Shown here: in pieces, positions 13,861 through 25,300 of the stretch
Numbering within the stretch: position 1 is the first letter of the stretch
How the letters are laid out: every line of letters starts with the position of its first letter
From: Effrenium voratum
Taxonomy: Eukaryota > Sar > Dinophyceae > Suessiales > Symbiodiniaceae
Direction: 5' to 3'
Length of the DNA stretch: 64,000 nt
Assembly: GCA_963377175.1 (NCBI GenBank)
Contig: CAUJNA010001031.1
Span: forward strand, 1-64,000
Translations under genes and position numbers: made by a program
Notes under the pieces: model-generated
Database searches by the model: none
Seen by the model: the letters and a program-made list of their open reading frames with translations, nothing else
Told to the model about the DNA's origin: nothing

Positions 13861-14389
13861 GATGCTGCGCCTCCCCGCAAGCTCCATGACATGCTTTTTG
13901 ACGCTGGTTCCAGACCGCCCGCAAGCACCTGGAGGTGGAGCAGGGCCCACACGCTGACCACCACTGATTGATGAGTAAGCGGTGGCCCGCCTTTTGTGCT
14001 TTCCGGGTGTCGTTGAGGTATCGTTCAGAGTATCGTTCAGACAGCCCTCCAAAACCAGAAAATTTTGCCCATTCTCTCAGTCCAGGGCATGTGCCAAAAC
14101 CAGCTACACGTTGCGTGCGTGCGCCTCGCAGCCCGGACTGCTGTCCGGTGACTTGGTAGCTGCAAGCGAGACTTGTAAACAACTTGAAGCACAGCAGCAC
14201 CATGCAGCACCTTTTACTTGGGCTACGGCTCCACCTCTGAGTCCACAAGCTCTTTTCGAGCACCAGCAACGAATGGGCCACCCCCCCGCGCCATGTGAAC
14301 GCTGCAATTCCAGGGGTGTGGTTTCGGTGTCGTTTTGGGTATCGTTTTGAGCAAGCAGTGCTTCGGTGGCCAAAAATGTCCCCGAATGA

Positions 14390-17300
14390 TCCGAAAAGGT
14401 GTTTTCGACGCCAAAAATACTTTTGGGTATGGTTTGGCATGCCGACTGTGGCGCCTGCGGGCGCAAGCAAGAAGCGTGAGCAGTAGGAAGGAGAGCAAGC
14501 AGTACTTCGGTGGCCCAGAATGCAGTTCACACTCTCCGAGTGATCCGAAAAGGTGTTTTCGACGCTCCAAAATTACTTTTGAGTATGTTTGGCGTGCCGA
14601 CTGTGGCGCCTGCGGGTGCAAGCAAGAAGCATGAGCAGTAGGAAGGAGAGCAATCGGTGGCCCAGAATGCAGTTCACACGTGGCGCCTGCGGGTGCAAGC
14701 AAGAAGCATGAGCAGTAGGAAGGAGAGCAATCGGTGGCCCAGAATGCAGTTCACACTCTCCGAGTGATCCGAAAAGGTGTTTTCGGGTATGGTTTGGCAT
14801 GCCGAAAATGAGCAGTAGGAAGGAGAGCTTTTGGTGGCCCAGAATGCAGTTCACACTTTCCGAGTGATCCGAAAAGGTGTTTTCGACGCTCCAAAATTAC
14901 TTTTGGGTATGGTTTGGCATGCCGACTGTGGCGCCTGCGGGTGCAAGCAAGAAGCATGAGCAGTAGGAAGGAGAGCAATCGGTGGCCCAGAATGCAGTTC
15001 ACACTCCCCGAGTGATCCGAAAAGGTGTTTTCGACGCTCCAAAATTACTTTTGGGTATGGTTTGGCATGCCGACTGTGGCGCCTGCGGGTGCAAGCAAGA
15101 AGCATGAGCAGTAGGAAGGAGAGCAATCGGTGGCCCAGAATGCAGTTCACACTCCCCGAGTGATCCGAAAAGGTGTTTTCGACGCTCCAAAATTACTTTT
15201 GGGTATGGTTTGGCGTGTCGACTGTGGCGCCTGCGGGTGCAAGCAAGAAGCATGAGCAGTAGGAAGGAGAGCAATCGGTGGCCCAGAATGCCGCAGAAAT
15301 TGCTGCACGCCTTGCTTTTGTGGTTGCCGGAAGGGCCAAACCATACCCACAAGCCAGCCAAACCATACCCACAAGCCACTGAACACTCAAGACGCGCCTA
15401 TTGGGTGCTTTTGACCAAAGCTACACTCCCCGGCTTGTTGCTCAAAACTGCGTTCCCCGGCTTGCTATTTGGAGGTTGCTGGAAGGGCCAAACCATACCC
15501 AAAAGTAATTTCGGAGCGTCGAAAACACCTTTTCGGATCACTCGGAGAGTGTGAACTGCATTCTGGGCCACCGATTGCTCTCCTTCCTACTGCTCATGCT
15601 TCTTGCTTGCACCCGCAGGCGCCACAGTCGGCATGCCAAACCATACCCAAAAGTAATTTCGGAGCGTCGAAAACACCGTTTCGGGTCACTCGGAGAGTGT
15701 GACTTGCATTCTGGGCCACCGATTGCTCTCCTTCCTACTGCTCATGCTTCTTGCTTGCACCCGCAGGCTCCACAGTCGGCATGCCAAACCATACCCAAAA
15801 GTAATTTTGGAGCGTCAAAAACACCTTTTCGGATCACTCGGAGGGTGTGAACTGCATTCTGGGCCACCGATTGCTCTCCTTCCTACTGCTCATGCTTCTT
15901 GCTTGCACCGCAGGCGCCACAGTCGGCATGCCAAACCATACCCAAAAGTAATTTAGAGCGTCGAAAACACCTTTTCGGATCACTCGGGGAGTGTGAACTG
16001 CATTCTTTGCCACCGATTGCTCTCCTTCCTACTGCTCATGCCGTCGCCACAGTCGGCATGCCAAACCATACCCAAAAGTAATTTCGGAGCGTCGAAAACA
16101 CCTTTTCGGATCACTCGGAGAGTGTGAACTGCATTCTGGGCCACCGATTGCTCTCCTTCCTACTGCTCATGCTTCTTGCTTGCACCCGCAGGCGCCACAG
16201 TCGGCTACCAAACCATACCCAAAAGTAATTTCGGAGCGTCGAAAACACCTTTTCGGATCACTCGGAGAGTGTGAACTGCATTCTGGGCCACCGATTGCTC
16301 TCCTTCCTACTGCTCTGCTTCTTGCTTGCACCCGCAGGCGCACAGCCGGCATGCCAAACCATACCCAAAAGTAATTTTGGAGCGTCGAAAACACCTTTTC
16401 GGATCACTCGGAGGGTGTGAACTGCATTCTGGGCCACCGACTCCTGCTCTCCTTCCTACTGCTCATGCTTCTTGCTTGCACCGCAGGCGCCACAGTCAGC
16501 ATGCCAAACCATACCCAAAAGTAATTGTTAGAGCGTCGAAAACACATTTTCGGATCACTCGGGGAGTGTGAACTGCATTCTTTGCCACCGATTGCTCTCC
16601 CTTCCTACTGCTCATGCTTCTTGCTTGCACCCGCAGGCGCCACAGTCGGCATGCCAAACCATACCCAAAAGTAATTTTGGAGAGTCGAAAACACCTTTTC
16701 GGATCACGGGGAGTGTGAACTGCATTCTGGGCCACCGATTGCTCTCCTTCCTACTGCTCATGCTTCTTGCTTGCACCCGCAGGCGCCACAGTCGGCACGC
16801 CAAACCATACCCAAAAGTATTTTGGAGCGTCAAATTTTCGGATCGTTCGGGGGGTGTGAAGTGCATTCTGGGCCACCGATTGCTCTCCTTCCTACTGCTC
16901 ATGCTTCTTGCTTGCACCCGCAGGCGCCACAGTCATGCAAACATACCCAAACAGTAATTTTGGAGCGTCGAAAACACCTTTTCGCATCAGTCGGGGAGTG
17001 TGAACGGCATTCTGGGCTACCGATTGCTCTCCTTCCTACTGTCATGCTTCTTGCTGGCACCAGCAGGCGCACAATTCGGCATGCCAAACCATACCCAAAA
17101 GTAATTTTGGGGCGTCGAAAACACCTTTTCGGATCACTCGGAAAAGTGTGAACTGCATTCTGGGCTTGACTGCTCATGCTTCTTGCTTGCACCCGCAGGC
17201 GCCACAGTCGGCATGCCAAACCATACCCAAAAGTAATTTCGGAGCGTCGAAAATACCTTTTCGGATCACTCGGGGAGTGTGAACTGCATTCTGGGCCACC

Positions 17301-17560
17301 GATTGCTCTCCTTCCTACTGCTCATGCTTCTTGCTTGCACCCGCAGGCGCCACAGTCGGCATGCCAAACCATACCCAAAAGTAATTTTGGAGCGTCGAAA
17401 ACACCTTTTCGGATCACTCGGAGAGTGTGAACTGCATTCTGGGCCACCGATTGCTCTCCTTCCTACTGCTCATGCTTCTTGCCTGCACCGCCAAACCATA
17501 CCCAAAAGTAATTTTGGAGCGTCGAAAACACCTTTTCGGATCACTCGGAGAGTGTGAACT
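14390..17560. repeat. Palindromic array of a ~148-bp satellite
   Basis: A unit of about 148 bp, with landmarks ccttttcggatcactcgg, gtgaactgcattctgggcca and ccaaaccatacccaaaagta, is repeated in one orientation over about 14390-15300. After a ~170-bp centre of partly different sequence it continues in the opposite orientation over about 15480-17560, with roughly 15 copies on the right arm. Copies differ by point changes and small deletions. 148 is not a multiple of 3, so ORFs such as LLSFLLLMLLACTRRR are not protein evidence. It separates the exon near 17.6 kb from the DNA at 14.3 kb and so probably sits in an intron or between genes. Confidence 0.93.
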
Positions 17561-17630
17561 GCAGCACTCTTGGAGCTCGGGCTCTTCTCCAAAGCCTTCC
17601 GGATCACAGATCTGCTCGGGCAAGTGAGGC

Positions 17631-20600
17631 CTTCCCATCCTCCTGCAGCAGCAGATCTTTGAGGAGCAAGCGCAAGCCCGCCAAGGCGTCCGCGGCCTGG
17701 CCCGTTGCGGGCCCTTTGTGTGCGCGGAAGGATGTGCGCTGAAGGAGCTGCGCGTGTGGTTGAAAAAGCAAACGCACTATAGGTAGGCCTCACATTGGCT
17801 GCTCCGGGACGTTCTCGGAGTATCGATAGGGTGTCGTTTTGGGTATCGTTCTGGGCGCGTGTGGTGTCGCGAAAAAAACAAACTTGCTATAAGCTAGAGC
17901 CAAGCAAGCGCAGAAGAGCCTTCTCTACCTTGCAGTAGTCATGTGATCAGCGGACTAAACTATGCTTTTCTGGCTCCCAAGCATTGGCGGCTTTGCTTGC
18001 TGGCTGCAACTTCCAGGTCGCAAGTCGCAACTTTCAGTACCAGCGCAGTACGCAAGTTACACTTTGGCAGCTCCAGCTCGAAGGTCGCAGCGTGCTCCGG
18101 TGCCTGCGGGCGCCTGTGCGTGTGCGTGTGCGCGGGTGCGTTAGCGATCCATCTGGGTGGGCCCATCTCGTGCACACATGTGCCCACCATGCATTGCCGA
18201 GGAGCATTGACAGGAGCTGTCATGGCAACTTGCAGCTTGGGGCAAAAAAAGGCTCACACAGTGCAAAATAGAAGCGCGAAGCGCCAGTTGCACGTCATGC
18301 GACGTTATCGTTTTTGGGGCTTCGCTATATCGTTCCTGAGGAAAAAATACAAAACAAGCAACGCGAAATCGCCGAAGACATATTTTATGACGAGAGAGTT
18401 TAGCCTTTTGCTCACATACTAGGGACCCCGTCACTGGAGAAATCAAGGGATCCCGCACTTTCATTTCAAAGGCTTGTTGGTTGAAACGCCAAGCCTCTGC
18501 CCGTGAGGAGCATCCTGTGAAGGCCCGGGTCTTGGCATGCTTTGAAAGACAAAGGGACACCTCTGACGCTGTCTCAAGATGAGACCCTCCAAATTGCTCC
18601 CCTTGAACGAAGGTCACCCGATTTCCCCTCAAAAAGGTGCAATTGGCTGGTTTAAGCTGCTACTTTTGGAGGTTCTGCAAAGGGAAATTGAGGACACCCC
18701 TGTTGAAGCTTCCTTCAAGACCCAAAGGCACCTTTTTCAGCAAGAGTTGGGAGCGGCGAACCTGAAACCCACAAGAAACCGCCCACGTCGTTTGTGTTTT
18801 GAGACAACCAAAGCAAAACGGTGCGCGCCTCCTTGGTGTGGCGAAAGCGCTCCAGCAACTTGGTCTGGCGCGGATTGTTCCAAGATGCGGGCCATTGGTT
18901 CCCTCAAGCTTCATGGTGAGCTTTTTCCATCGATTGGCCATCCCAACCAGTAGAAAGGTGACTTGGCCATGCGCCAATTGGAGTACGATCCTGACAGCAG
19001 TCGCTGCTGAGACCAAGCCAACTCGAAACTAGTTGTTCAAGCGCAGCCAAAAAGAACGGGCAAACCTGCTCCAGTGAACAATTAAGACAGCCCCCGATCG
19101 CGAGACCTACCAATCGGAGTCCCACCAGGCAACAAAAGCTGAACATTTCATCCATTGCCTCCCTTTTCTCATAGGATGCCAACCCGGTTCTCCCCAAAAC
19201 CCAGAGGAAACTTATGATTCTCATAGGATGCCAACCCGGTTCTCCTCAAAACCCAGCAAATACTGATGAGGAAACTTATAATTCTCATAGGATGCCAACC
19301 CGGTTCTCCCCAAAATCTAGAGGAAACTTATGATTCTCATAGGATGCCAACCCGGTTCTCCGCAAAACTGAGAGGAAACTTATAATTCTCATAGGATGCC
19401 AACCCGGTTCTCCCCAAAATCTAGAGGAAACTTATGATTCTCATAGGATGCCAACCCGGTTCTCCGCAAAACTGAGAGGAAACTTATAATTCTCATAGGA
19501 TGCCAACCCGGTTCTCCCCAAAATCTAGAGGAAACTTATGATTCTCATAGGATGCCAACCCGGTTCTCCGCAAAACTGAGAGGAAACTTATAATTCTCAT
19601 AGGATGCCAACCCGGTTCTCCCCAAAAACCAGAGGAAACTTGATTCTCATGCGACTGATAGGACGCCGCCCGGTTCTCCCCAAAACCAAGAGGAAACTTA
19701 TGATTCTCATGGGATGCCAACCCGGTTCTCCCCAAAACCCAGAGGAAACTTATGATTCTCATAGGATGCCAACCCGGTTCTCCCCAAAATCTAGAGGAAA
19801 CTTATGATTCTCATAGGATGCCAACCCGGTTCTCCACAAAACCCAGAGGAAACTTATGATTCTGATAGGATGCCAACCCAGTTCTCCCCAAAACCCAGAG
19901 GAAACTTATGAATGAAGGAGTATCTCAGCTTGCCTCCATATCCTGGTTCACCTTCTCGGCAGACTGCTGTCTGACCTGCCAGGCCTTGACTTGGCGCTCA
20001 CCTGGCAGTGCTTTGGACAAATCCATGGACTCCACTGGTGTTTTGATTAGAGCCTAACTGAAACCTGGATGTACCTACTGTGATTGACTCCACATTTCTC
20101 GTGTTTTTGGATGCGAATCAAGGCATCCTTGAGACGATTTCTCTGTGGACTCCATGCATCTATGAAGAACTAAGAAACCAAACAAAACACCCTCATGCCT
20201 GCGAGACGATTCAGCTCACGCCACTCGGCCACTCTTTCCCACCTTCATCTGATCCGCTGTAGCCTGGCGGTGTTGTCCCTTTAGGGACAAAGCACAAACC
20301 ACAGACAGCAACCCTATGAAGAGTTTCATAAAAAAGAGTCAAAAGTATCTGGGTGGCTCGTCTGTTTTGGAGGGTACCCCCTTCTTTTGGAAGCCAAACC
20401 ACAAGCACAAGGACAGTTGACAGCCACTTTGACGGGTCCACCCGAGAACAATGGAAAGAGAGAACTGCGCCGAGGCACGGCGGAACCTGAAGCCTTCCAT
20501 GGTACGGCTTCCACGTCCTCAGGCGAACGCGCAAACGGGGACTGGAAGGAGCAGGCCATGAGCTCCGGGCCGCGCTTGGACCTCAAGTCGCGAGGCTAAA

Positions 20601-20828
20601 GCGACCGGCTCTGCCCGATGGTTCTGGGAAAGAATGAAGAAAGCGCTTGAAGGACACCACAAAAAAGGGGACCCCCCCTGAGTTCCGCGCGACATCCTCT
20701 TCGGCACCTACATGCGTGAGGGTTTTCCGATACATGCCAAAGTTATGCCCTGTTCTGATACCTCACATCCCGCAAGAGGCCTTTTGTCGATGCACCGGGC
20801 AAGTGGGCCCAGGCTTCCGTTAACGGCC
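17631..20828 (-). CDS. Exon chain of an unrecognised protein
   Basis: I do not recognise the product. Exons with compatible phases: 20828-20781 (AVNGSLGPLARCIDK), 20581-20518 (SKRGPELMACSFQSPFARSP), 20493-20428 (ASGSAVPRRSSLFPLF), then a gap whose phase requires at least one unseen exon, then 18902-18829 (WPASWNNPRQTKLLERFRHT), 18761-18713 (VRRSQLLLKKVPLGLE), 18568-18420 (SEVSLCLSKHAKTRAF, ending RDPLISPVTGSL) and 17696-17631 (AADALAGLRLLLKDLLLQED). Acceptors are mostly AG|G; donors are GC, GA, GT, GC, GA, GT and GC. Around 20.4-21.4 kb the plus strand is also open, so strand rests on the consistent phases and the minus-strand neighbours. The 14-copy tandem array at 19160-19912 falls in the gap. 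It may be the middle of a long gene joining the coiled-coil exons (22-27 kb) to the EF-hand exons (9-12 kb). Confidence 0.5.
19160..19912. repeat. Tandem array, ~14 copies of a ~51-60-bp unit
   Basis: Each copy carries aggatgccaacccggttctc followed by a variable ccaaaa(cc/tct)agaggaaacttat(g/a)attctcat. Copies in the middle (about 19290-19600) alternate between ccccaaaatctag and ccgcaaaactgag, a two-unit higher-order repeat. Spacing is irregular at the left end. Confidence 0.95.
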
Positions 20829-22360
20829 CTAGTGGCTGGCGTCAAACAAGGTGGTCAGGCGAGCAAAGAGAAACATCACTTTCTTTCGCTTTCGTTTGGC
20901 AACAGTTCTCGCGACCTCCCCTTGCGACAAAGGCATTGGCTGGTACTGAGTTGCTTGCAACTTTCGGGGAGTGATCCCCACTGTATGCAGAAATCACCAG
21001 TCTCATTCCATGAGAAGAGCCAGGTGAAAACCCGAATTGTGTATCTACACCTTCCAAAATGAGAAGTGTTAGTTGCAGGACAGTGGTGCAGCAACATGCT
21101 GAGTCACAATCTACACCTGGCATCAAGAAGCCCAAAGGAATGCAAGAATCCGAAGAACTGCAAGAGCTTCATGCTAAGGAGCTGAGCTGGTTGAACCGCG
21201 ATCCAAACATTGGAAAACAAAAACTCGCCTGTTGCTTCAAAAGGTAGGGCTCCAACGGGAAAAACAAAAAAACCGCCATGGGACCACTGCACTCGCCCCG
21301 CCAGAGAGGCTCTTGAGAGTCGCATCCGGCTCTCTGGCTTCTTGTCAGAGAGCTCAAATGTCGAAGTGCCGGAAGTTGTAGGACCGGCCTCGAGTTCCGT
21401 TTTCGCTGCGCCAAACTTCGACGAGATGTGCTGGCGACCGGCGCTACCGGGGTCTTGGACCCCAAAAACTGGGCGTGCCCTTAAAGGATGGCAGTTGTTC
21501 AGCTGGCTTCCCTTTGAAGCCGCTCCTTTTTAGGGGCACCGACTCAAGACAAATACACGCGCCAACCTTTGAGAGCCGCACCCTTCTTCTTGAGCGCTTG
21601 CCTCAGCCGGAAGTCGGATGCATATGCAGAATATCGGTCTTCTCTTTGAGTGGCTTTCAAAGGAAAGCCAAGAGGAACCCGTTCGGGACTGAAGCCCACC
21701 CAATTCTGTGAAAGATAATGGGTGGCTCTTTCCGCCATGTCGGATTCCAACCTACCCGAGTCGCTGTTGAGTAGCTGACAAATTCCACAGCTCAAAATTC
21801 TTCCGAGCGCCACACTCCAAATTCCATTCCACTTCGACTCTTGCGACTCGCAGCTGCAGCCTGGCAAAGCACATCCGACATTGGGATTCGGTTTTTGCCG
21901 TGCTGTCCCACTTGTCTTAATGGTTGAAGAGTTGGATACTACAGTTGAACTGTGCAAATCAGCCAAGGGGTTTGCTGCCGGCTCTGGATTCCAAGGCGCA
22001 TCACAAGAACGGGGCCCCGGCTCTCGAACATGTGCACGCTCTGCCTCAGAGAAGATGCATCGCCAACCAAAGGGTCAGCCCAAAAAATAGTGCACCCCCC
22101 AAAATGGCTCGCACAAGAGCACTGCTCAGGAAAACAAATGGACCACTCTTGGAGGGTGCTGGCCACAGGGGGGTTCTTAGGGGAAACCTTGGGAAACCCC
22201 CGAACCATTCTAAACTTGCTGGTGCTCAGGGATGAGCAATGGAATGAACCCACAGGTGCCCTTCATTAAAGGAAACCACCAAAGTGGCATGGTTTTCATC
22301 TCAGGGTCAGACTCCATTTCTCATTCCCCACATCTCTCGCACCGATCGCAAGATAACGCT
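20829..22360. other. Exon-like segments of unresolved strand
   Basis: Both strands carry protein-like open stretches. On plus, about 21080-21245 reads QESEELQELHAKELSWLNRD and ends at a good AAAG|GTAGGG donor; the phase would join 21283 onward (LESRIRLSGFLSESSN). On minus, about 21415-21270 reads FGAAKTELEAG and ELSDKKPESRMRLSRASLAG, and about 22000-21890 reads ANPLADLHSSTVVSNSS. The neighbours are on minus, so I cannot decide. Confidence 0.35.
22241..22328. mobile_element. Introner-like element, copy 1 (88 bp)
   Basis: Begins ggaatgaaccc, ends tctcattccc, and contains the shared core ttaaaggaaacc. Related to the copies at 23444, 25154 and 53935. Confidence 0.6.
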
Positions 22361-25300
22361 GCTGGGCAAGGGAAGGCTTGGAGCGCGGCTGTGAGGTCCG
22401 ACTCCTGCTGCGCCTCAGCCCCGCGCATTTTTTTTCTCCCCGGATGGAGCCAACGCTTTTGGATTCACGCCTCGTTCACTAGTTTCTTGTACTTTTGTTG
22501 GGTGTGAACCGTTGTTGTCCCATTTTTGTTGGGTGTTAACCATGTTTCCTCGTTGTTCGATGCAACCTTCTTTGTACTTTTGGTTGAGTGTTGCCACTAA
22601 ACATTACGTATACGCCCAAACACCGAGCAAACACCTGAGGCGTTCCCCCTCCCAAAAAGCACCCCACACTTCTGCGACTGGGTGTCCGTGCCACCGTGTG
22701 CCGCAGTTGTTCCATTTCGGCAGGGTCGGCTTGCGCTTGCGCTTGCGTCGCCTTGCCGTGGTGCAGTGAGGGGGCCTCTCTTTTTCGGAGTCTTGAAGGG
22801 AACCCAAAGGAAATCATCCATGCGGGTTTGCCCCATAACCAATATTGGACGCAAGGGCCTAAATATGTGGCATGCCTGTCATGGTAAAGCTCGCGTGGAC
22901 CTTTGTCATGGATCCCTTAGCCTAGTAAGGGGTTGCTATCCTTTCCCCTGCAAACTCCAAGCAACAACTTCAGCCTGAATTGAAAAGAGAGCCCTTGGCG
23001 GACGTCAGAAAACACACATTCAAACATGTTCTTGAAATAAGCATAAGCATATTCTTTGACTATGGCACGTCCCTTGACTATGGCACGTCCCGGTTTGTCT
23101 CCACCAAACAAAATAACAAAAATGAGATTGGGTTCCAAAATGGGCCTTGGCTCGCCTGGGAGTCCTTTAAAGCAACTCCGACAAGGCGACCGAGACTTCA
23201 TAGTTGTCATCAGTTTCTTTGGCCATCTTGACATGTGGAAGACTCCTCCGATTTCTCCGATTTGTTCAATCCCGTGCCTGTGCGAGCTGCGCTTGCACCG
23301 CTTGCAGCTCATGGTAGAGTCGCTCCTCGTTGTCCTTGGACTCCTGAAGGGCGGAGACGCCCAGTGACACTGGCGAAGAAGGAACACGCCCTCTGAGCCG
23401 CTGGACCCGGAACAATCCTCGATTGTCTTCCTGGTTCTTAGCAGGGAATGGGAACCCCCCCTATAAACCATCCCCTGTGGTTTCCTTTAAGCGAATCCCG
23501 TGGTTCATTCCCAACACCCGCAAGGTACCACCCAAAGGTTTCTCCCCACGACCCTCCAACGCCGAGAGAACCACAGCTCCTCCAGGGCATCGGTGAGCTC
23601 CTGGCACAGTTCCAATGGACACTTTCACCGGGGATTTGTCAATTTCCAGCGACTTCTTGGTTTTGGAGGAGGTTTCAACCATGAAACATGAGTTCCAAAT
23701 GGGCTGTCTCAACATTTGGATTTGAGACCACCCCCAGGTAATTCCCCTTCCATGTCCCTTAAGCCATCCCTTCTCAAACCCAAGCAACCAGGTGTTTTGA
23801 CCACACAGGTGCGTCACAAGATACGGGCCATGGGACGCCGAAAAAGCGTGTCAAAGGACCGATCCCTTTTGCCCATTGTATAGGGCAACCAACGGGGAAC
23901 CACTTGGAGCGGTCCCAGAGTTGGATTCTAAATAAGCTCGACCGGTTGATAAAGTCAGAAACAAAAACAATTCCTGGGAATTCATGTTCACCAATTATGT
24001 GTGAGGGGGTTCCCTATAAAAGATCCTGGACCTATGAAAACTGCTGCCACTTTAGCTGATGCGCCTAGCTTTTTGCTCTGCCAATGGGAGCTTCACAAGC
24101 AAAATGGCTCTCCGATCTTTTACCAATCATACTGTTCGATTGGAGGAAGCAAAAACCCATCCTGGCCAATCATTTCAGCATGGCAGTAGCAAAACATGAT
24201 GGGTCCACTGGCATGGTGTACAAACGCAAGGGAGCGTCAAACCTATGCTGCTTGCTCTTGTCTCTCACCGGCCTCAGCCACGTTTGCCAACTGGTTGATC
24301 TGGTCCTGCCACAGGTCGGGTGTATCAGCACTTTTGGCAACTCGTCCAGCACAATGAAGCCACAAATAAAATCGCCCTTCCAATTCATCGCCCCCTGTGC
24401 TTGCCTTGTCGGCTGTCAATCGAGTCAATCAGAACTCAGACTGGCTTCGTTGGGACCGTCTCCTACTAAACTTATAAAGTCACTATCAACACCTGGTCTG
24501 AAAATGATCTACTGAAGAATCGAAACGGCGGCTGCACCCATTTATGGTTGGGATTCTCCCTGACCAACCTTCATCTAGGGTTGTGAGTGCGGCTCCCTAT
24601 GGAACCCTGGTGATGGGGCAACTGCCCTGCACCTGATATGCCGGATGCGTTGGCTGTGCCTTCAGTTGCAACGCCCAACACCCATTGACAAGGCTGTTTA
24701 TGTGTCATCACCAAACCGGTTTTGAAGATGTGCATATGGTTGTCACCCCGGAGCCTCAAGCTCGGGGTGTTCTGCAGCCAGCACCTGTCGACGCTGATGT
24801 AAATGGCCAAGGGGCTACCCTGTATCTTGGTCGGTTCAAAAGAAAACCCCCTCCCCCAATTTTGAGGGGGTGTCAAAATGGTTGCATCAGAAAAACGCGG
24901 GGCTTCCACCAACTATCCTTGAGGGGGTCTTTGCAAAAAACTCACAGCCACATGAGCCACGATCAAATTATGCAGCCCCTGCACAGGATATGGGGATATA
25001 GACAAATGAGTGAGTTTTCTGGTGGCGCGAAACTTGTCCATGTCCGTCCCAAATGGACCATCTGACTCACATTATAGACGGTAACGGCTGGGCAAAGGGC
25101 ACTTGTGACCAAGCGTACTTCACCAACTCAACATAACTTGCCGGTGCTTAGTAGGGAATGACCCACGATTTTGGCAATGAACCTGGAAATTCCCTTGAAG
25201 GAAACCTTAGGGGATGGTTTATAAGGGTCATTCCCTTGTTCCCTGTTGGGACCGGCAAGATGGGGGATCCCCAATACAAGAAAGCTTCATGGCCCGCCCC

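Noticed and set aside
13968..14350. Plus-strand exon PGLLSGDLVAASETCKQLEA to CERCNSRG
   Set aside because: It has an acceptor and a GT donor but no phase partner: the plus exons proposed near 17.6 kb would need a 25-nt intron, and the minus reading there (AADALAGLRLLLKDLLLQED) fits the neighbours.
14751..17557. Many overlapping 60-130-residue ORFs (LLSFLLLMLLACTRRR and similar)
   Set aside because: They are frames of a 148-bp satellite; the period is not a multiple of three, so no single protein repeat exists.
14390..17560. CRISPR-like array
   Set aside because: Units are ~148 bp without unique spacers, inverted at the centre, and there are no cas genes. The genome is eukaryotic.
17565..17782. 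Plus-strand exons LLELGLFSKAFRITDLLGQ and IFEEQAQARQGVRGLARCGP
   Set aside because: The intron between them would be about 25 nt. The opposite strand has an in-phase AG|G to AG|GC exon in the same place. Not excluded, only less likely.
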